Shown here: positions 60,116 through 64,000 of the stretch, one piece after another
How positions within the stretch are numbered: the stretch's first letter is position 1
Layout: each line of letters starts with the position of its first letter
NCBI GenBank assembly: GCA_001414485.1
Contig: LLEY01000006.1
Span: 248,001-312,000, forward strand
From: Calycina herbarum
Lineage: Eukaryota > Ascomycota > Leotiomycetes > Helotiales > Pezizellaceae
DNA length: 64,000 nucleotides
Direction: 5' to 3'
The notes under the pieces: model-generated
Told to the model about the DNA's origin: nothing
The model's input: only the letters and a program-made list of their open reading frames with translations
The model's database searches: none
Made by a program: the position numbers and the translations under genes

Positions 60116-61942
60116 ACGTATTTCCCGGGTGAGCCGATCACCTAGGTAAGCCGATTACTAAAACGCGATAATACTACAACTTTAAATATATTATAACAAT
60201 ACTATTAAAAAACCTCTAGCTACTTATATTAATCGATTCCTAAGGTGCCTCGTATATACGAGCATTATATCTAACCTGATTATATAAACTACAACGTCGC
60301 CGCTTACCTTCTAAGCACTGGCGCTATATATTATTACTACCCTCTTCCTACTAAGTTTGAATACTTTAAATAATTTCCTCGCCTTCCTTAACTATAAGAC
60401 TTCTACCTTAGTAAATGCGCCTCTTTCGCTTTCTCTCTCTTCTCTTTTTAAGCTGATTTACCTCTTATAGTATCTTAATTTCAGCTCTTATAAGAGTAGC
60501 TCCGTATATTATAATTTAAGCTCCCTTAGTAAGCCGATTAAATGCCTTATTGATTAATATCGGAGAGCTATCTTAGTATTATATAATACAGTTTTTAAGA
60601 TATGTAGTCTAGAATCCAAGCTCTATTACGTTCTATAGCGTCTTTAGGGTCTAGTTTAGCTCGTTTATAGGGGGTGGAGTTAGTGTCTTTAGCCTTAAAT
60701 TAAGGTAAGAAAGCACGTTCTTAGGATTATATAGAACTAAGCTAGTTACTTAGAATCTACTCTTAATATTCTACTCTATAAATATAGCTTTAAATACCTC
60801 TTTAAATATAAGAAGGAACTTAAGCTTAGTAATATACTAGATTCTAACTCGAACGAGATTCTTAATCTGCTTACTATATAATACCTTTAGAGGGCTAAAA
60901 CAGCCAACGTTAAGAGGCTAAAGGATGTAAGATAAGTATAGTAGTATATAGAGAGTAATAATATTATTATCCTAATAGTATTACTAAAATTAAACTGAAA
61001 TATATAACTCGTAGCTATTAAGAATAAGGAGTCTATATCGCCTAACTATACGACCTTTTATATGTTTATTAAAGTACTAAATCTACTTAAATCTAATCTC
61101 GTTTATCGTCTATCTATTCTTACTTAGTGTAATTACCTAATCTTATAGGAGACCTGACTCCTCGTACTAAGCTAAGAGGTAGTGCTATCCCTTGAAAATG
61201 ATGAACGGAGGAAGTGCCTAACTATACGAGTTTATACCCTATATAATCGAAACCTACTCTTTATTTCCTAGCTAAGTAGTCTTTAGACGATTCCTTAACT
61301 CTGAGCTTATAATAACTTTAGTAGTTGTAATAACCCTTATAAGAAACCTAGCTTTATCGAAGTTATATATATCCTTCTCTATAACTCTATATTTAGTAAT
61401 TATATTTTATATAAGCCTAAACTAGTCTCTAAGAACTATAGGGTCTTCGTACTAAGCTCTTTTATAATCGTACTTACGGCTAAATTTCGTTTTAATCTCT
61501 ATATAGCGTTTAATAAAGGTAGAAGTCTAATTCTTACCTACTAGAGGCGTGTTATGTTTAAAGAGAAGAAGGTCTGCTATTTCTTGAACAGCTACTAGCT
61601 AAGGTAGGAATCCACGCGAGTCTAGGTTAAGAATATATTGTATAATAGCTTGCTCTTCTTTAGAGGTAAGTCTTTAAGCATTAGAAGGAGTATCGCGTCG
61701 CGAAGGGATTCTGTGTATTCAGTCGTAGAGGGTTATATAAGGCACGTCGTAGGCTTTAACATAAGCTTATATACTCTTAAAATAACCTGAATTAAAGGCT
61801 TAGACAGCTAAAAGAATGCGACCCTCTTTATTAGAGGGTTGGGCTTAATTAAGTAGTAGTATTTTAATTTTAAGTTAAGTGTCGCGTTTTAGTGTTTTAG
61901 TAATCGACTCACCCGGGTGATCGGCTTACCCGGGAAATACGT
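60116..61942 (-). mobile_element. Fot1/pogo-type DNA transposon, RIP-degraded
   Basis: 1827 bp with terminal inverted repeats: ACGTATTTCCCGGGTGAGCC on the left and the complementary end ACGTATTTCCCGGGTAAGCC on the right. A TA duplication flanks it (60114-60115 and 61943-61944). Removing it restores the outer retrotransposon sequence. The repeats contain a tandem near-copy of GGGTGAGCCGATCAC followed by ATTACTAAAAC. Minus-strand transposase remnants fill the interior. Confidence 0.85.
60200..61870 (-). pseudogene. Fot1/pogo transposase (HTH + DDE), many stops
   Basis: From right to left on the minus strand, a Psq-like helix-turn-helix reads NKEGRILLAV, then AYDVPYITLYD (about 61710-61850). 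DDE-domain pieces follow: EKDIYNFDKARFLIRVI (about 61330-61380), VSIIQ-like GINSYS with ALPPFIIFKG (about 61190-61240), and LQPLNVGCFSPLKVLYSKQI (about 60850-60910). The order matches Fot1/pogo transposases. Over ten in-frame stops make it non-functional. Confidence 0.75.
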
Positions 61943-64000
61943 TACTATTATTTTATATATAGTAGGTATTAAATCTCTATTTCTAAGAGTTTTTAAGATT
62001 ATAATCTTTTTATACTCTTTATTTCTCTTATATCTAGGTTTTTAGCTAAGAGTATTAGCTTAAGTATTTAACGTTCCTTTTATATATTAAATAATAATAT
62101 TAAATCCTCTTAATATCTCTGTCTATCTAGCTAACTATCTAGTTATAAGTTCCTTAGTTATTATAAACGTTCTAAGGTTCTTATAGTCAAATAGAATTAT
62201 AACTTAGTATTTTACTAGCTATAAATAGATTCTCTAGTATTCTAAGGCTAATACTATAGTAAGTAATTCTTTATTAAAGATACTATAGTTTTATTATACT
62301 AGGTTAAATATTTTAAAATAATATATAATAAGTATAAGTTTCCCTTTTCTATTTAGTTATAAGTAAATTATATCTACTAATATATCTAAAACGTCTATTT
62401 TAATTATACTCGGTTTTTCTATATTAAAGTTATATAGAATAGGTTTTTCTATAAACCTTACTTTAATCCTTTAAAAAGCATTCTTAGCTTATTTATTCTA
62501 AATAAATTTAATAGCTTTCTTAACTAGTACTATTATTAGTTTAGTAATCTTTATATAGTCTTATATAAATAGATAGTAGAAGTTTATAAATCTAAAGAAG
62601 GACTATATATCTTTTATATTCTCTAGTAACTTCTAGTTTAGAATACTTTAGATCTTTACTAGATCTATTTCTATTTTCTCTAAGCTAAATACCTATCTTA
62701 GGAAAAGTATCCGAGTTACTCTAAACTCGTATTTAAAGAGTTTTAACTAAGAGTTTACTTTTATAAGTTATTATAAAACTTCTTTAATATATCTCTTATA
62801 TTCTTCTTCTTTTTCTAAGAAGATTAGAATATTATCTAGGTAATAGATTACTATTACTCTTAAAAGATCTCTTAAAATATTATTATTTTATCTCTAATAT
62901 ATAACTAGTACGTTATAGAGTCTAAATAGTATAACTATATATTTATAAAAGCCTAATAGTAAGGTAAATACTATCTTCTATTTATCTCTAACTTTTATTT
63001 ATATAAGTCTATAAGTATTTCGTTAATCTAGTTTTATAAATCGTACTACCTTACCTAACTTATCTTATAAGTATTAGCTAGGTAGTAGTAAATAAGCGTC
63101 CTTAACTATAGTATAATTTACTTCTTAGTAATTAATATATACTCTCCTATCTAGGTCGTCTTTCTTCTTAATAATAAGTATATTTAAGGTAATTAGTAAC
63201 TTAGATTTTCTAATATATCCCTTCTTAATACCTTCTTTTATATAACTTTCTATTCTTTATAAGCTTTTCTAGTTATATAACTAAAGCTTCTACTTTAAGA
63301 GGTAATAACCCTCTTTTAATTTAATCTTATAATCCTATAAGCGATATTCTAGCAAGGCTTATAAGTCTTCTAGGTTTTCGAACAAAGCCTTAAATTCTCT
63401 ATACTATATAGATATTTCGTTATTAGCTGTCTTACTAACCTGTAGAGGACCCTAGATAAGGTGTTCTAGCGTCTTAGAAGAGGTAGTACTAACCTTATTC
63501 TAGCCTTATAGTTATAATTATAAACCTATATAATTATATTAACTAAAGGTTATTTTCTAAGCCTTCTAGTTAATATCTAGATTATATTCTTAAATCTATA
63601 GTATACTAAGTATCGCTTCCTTACTTCCTATTTTAATAATATTAAATTATATATCTAAGTAGTGTCTTTTAATAGTAATCTTTATTAGAATAGTTTACTA
63701 ATTAATAATTCTATCCTAGTATATAATGTCTATTCTATTAACTACTCTTAAGTAGTATAGCCTTATATCTTTAATTAGGATGTTTAGCTTCTTCTAAGCT
63801 ACTAGAGAAAGGAAATTACCTGTTACTCTAGAATTAATTAAGACTTGGAGTTCCTTTCCTCTTATCTTCGCTATTACTATAAGTTAATTTTCTCTAGATA
63901 TAGTATTTAACTCTTCTATAGTAGTACGATTTTCTAGTTTAATATAATAAACCTTAAATCTTCTTTTTTTATTATCTTCTTTTATAAAGCTTAAGAAGAA
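61943..64000 (-). pseudogene. Outer chromovirus pol, RNase H and RT segment
   Basis: This aligns to about 54140-56200 of the inner copy, with the RT active-site region at about 62820-62850. It is heavily AT-rich and continues beyond the window, where gag and the 5' LTR would lie. Confidence 0.7.

Larger units (their letters stand above)
50349..64000 (-). mobile_element. Outer chromovirus (Ty3/Gypsy) copy, RIP-degraded, runs off the edge
   Basis: The left LTR is 50349-50787. The interior is split into 50788-51664, 58944-60115 and 61943-64000 by two later insertions. Joined, these segments follow the same order as the inner copy at 52105 onward, base for base in many stretches. On the minus strand the RT active-site segment recurs at about 62820-62850. 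Because pol is on the minus strand, the LTR at 50349 is the 3' LTR and the 5' LTR lies outside the window. Stops are frequent and the copy is more AT-rich than the inner one. Confidence 0.8.

Overview
The window comes from a filamentous ascomycete (Pezizomycotina). Genes carry short introns, mostly 46-70 nt with GTA/GTG donors, and several products are typical of that group: a Csx2-type BAR-PH-ArfGAP, an SCH9 kinase with an N-terminal C2 domain, a LITAF-like protein, an FSH1 hydrolase and a NACHT-type NLR. The NLR, the AT-rich RIP-mutated (repeat-induced point mutation) transposon block and a small secreted protein would suit a plant-associated Leotiomycetes lineage. That placement is inference, not proof.

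Layout. 1-1742 holds a broken NLR. 3.1-41.4 kb is a conserved, gene-dense housekeeping block: a CAMK-like kinase, proteasome subunit beta-7 (Pre4), an HCNGP/SAP30BP-like regulator, a Chk2/Rad53 checkpoint kinase, a C2-domain protein, the Csx2-like ArfGAP, a hot-dog thioesterase, an F-box protein, an FSH1 serine hydrolase, a LITAF-like protein, a secretory-pathway membrane protein of unknown function, glucose-6-phosphate isomerase, the SCH9 kinase and the SAGA adaptor ADA2. I derived exon structures by splice-site reading. For every spliced model except the NLR fragment, the exons sum to a whole number of codons.

41.4-50 kb is an accessory transition zone. It holds a 19-bp minisatellite, MITE-like inverted repeats and a four-member cluster of related proteins I cannot assign to any family: A on the minus strand, then B, C and D on the plus strand. 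B and C each carry one in-frame stop with homology continuing past it. After the cluster comes a small secreted protein.

50.2-64 kb is a nest of degenerate transposons. A helix-turn-helix transposase fragment is interrupted by a Ty3/Gypsy chromovirus copy in minus orientation that runs off the right edge. That copy is itself interrupted by a second full copy of the same family (51670-58943, two 435-bp LTRs, 5-bp duplication TAGGG) and by a Fot1/pogo element (60116-61942, TA duplication). C-to-T and G-to-A differences among the LTRs indicate RIP. Both chromovirus copies also carry, on the strand opposite gag-pol and tail-to-tail with pol, a second degenerate frame for a Cys-containing coiled-coil protein. 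This and the four-gene family are the two most interesting items.

Several housekeeping genes touch growth and stress control (SCH9 nutrient signalling, Chk2 DNA damage, ADA2 transcription, proteasome). They look like ordinary unlinked eukaryotic genes; nothing in the sequence suggests a functional cluster there.
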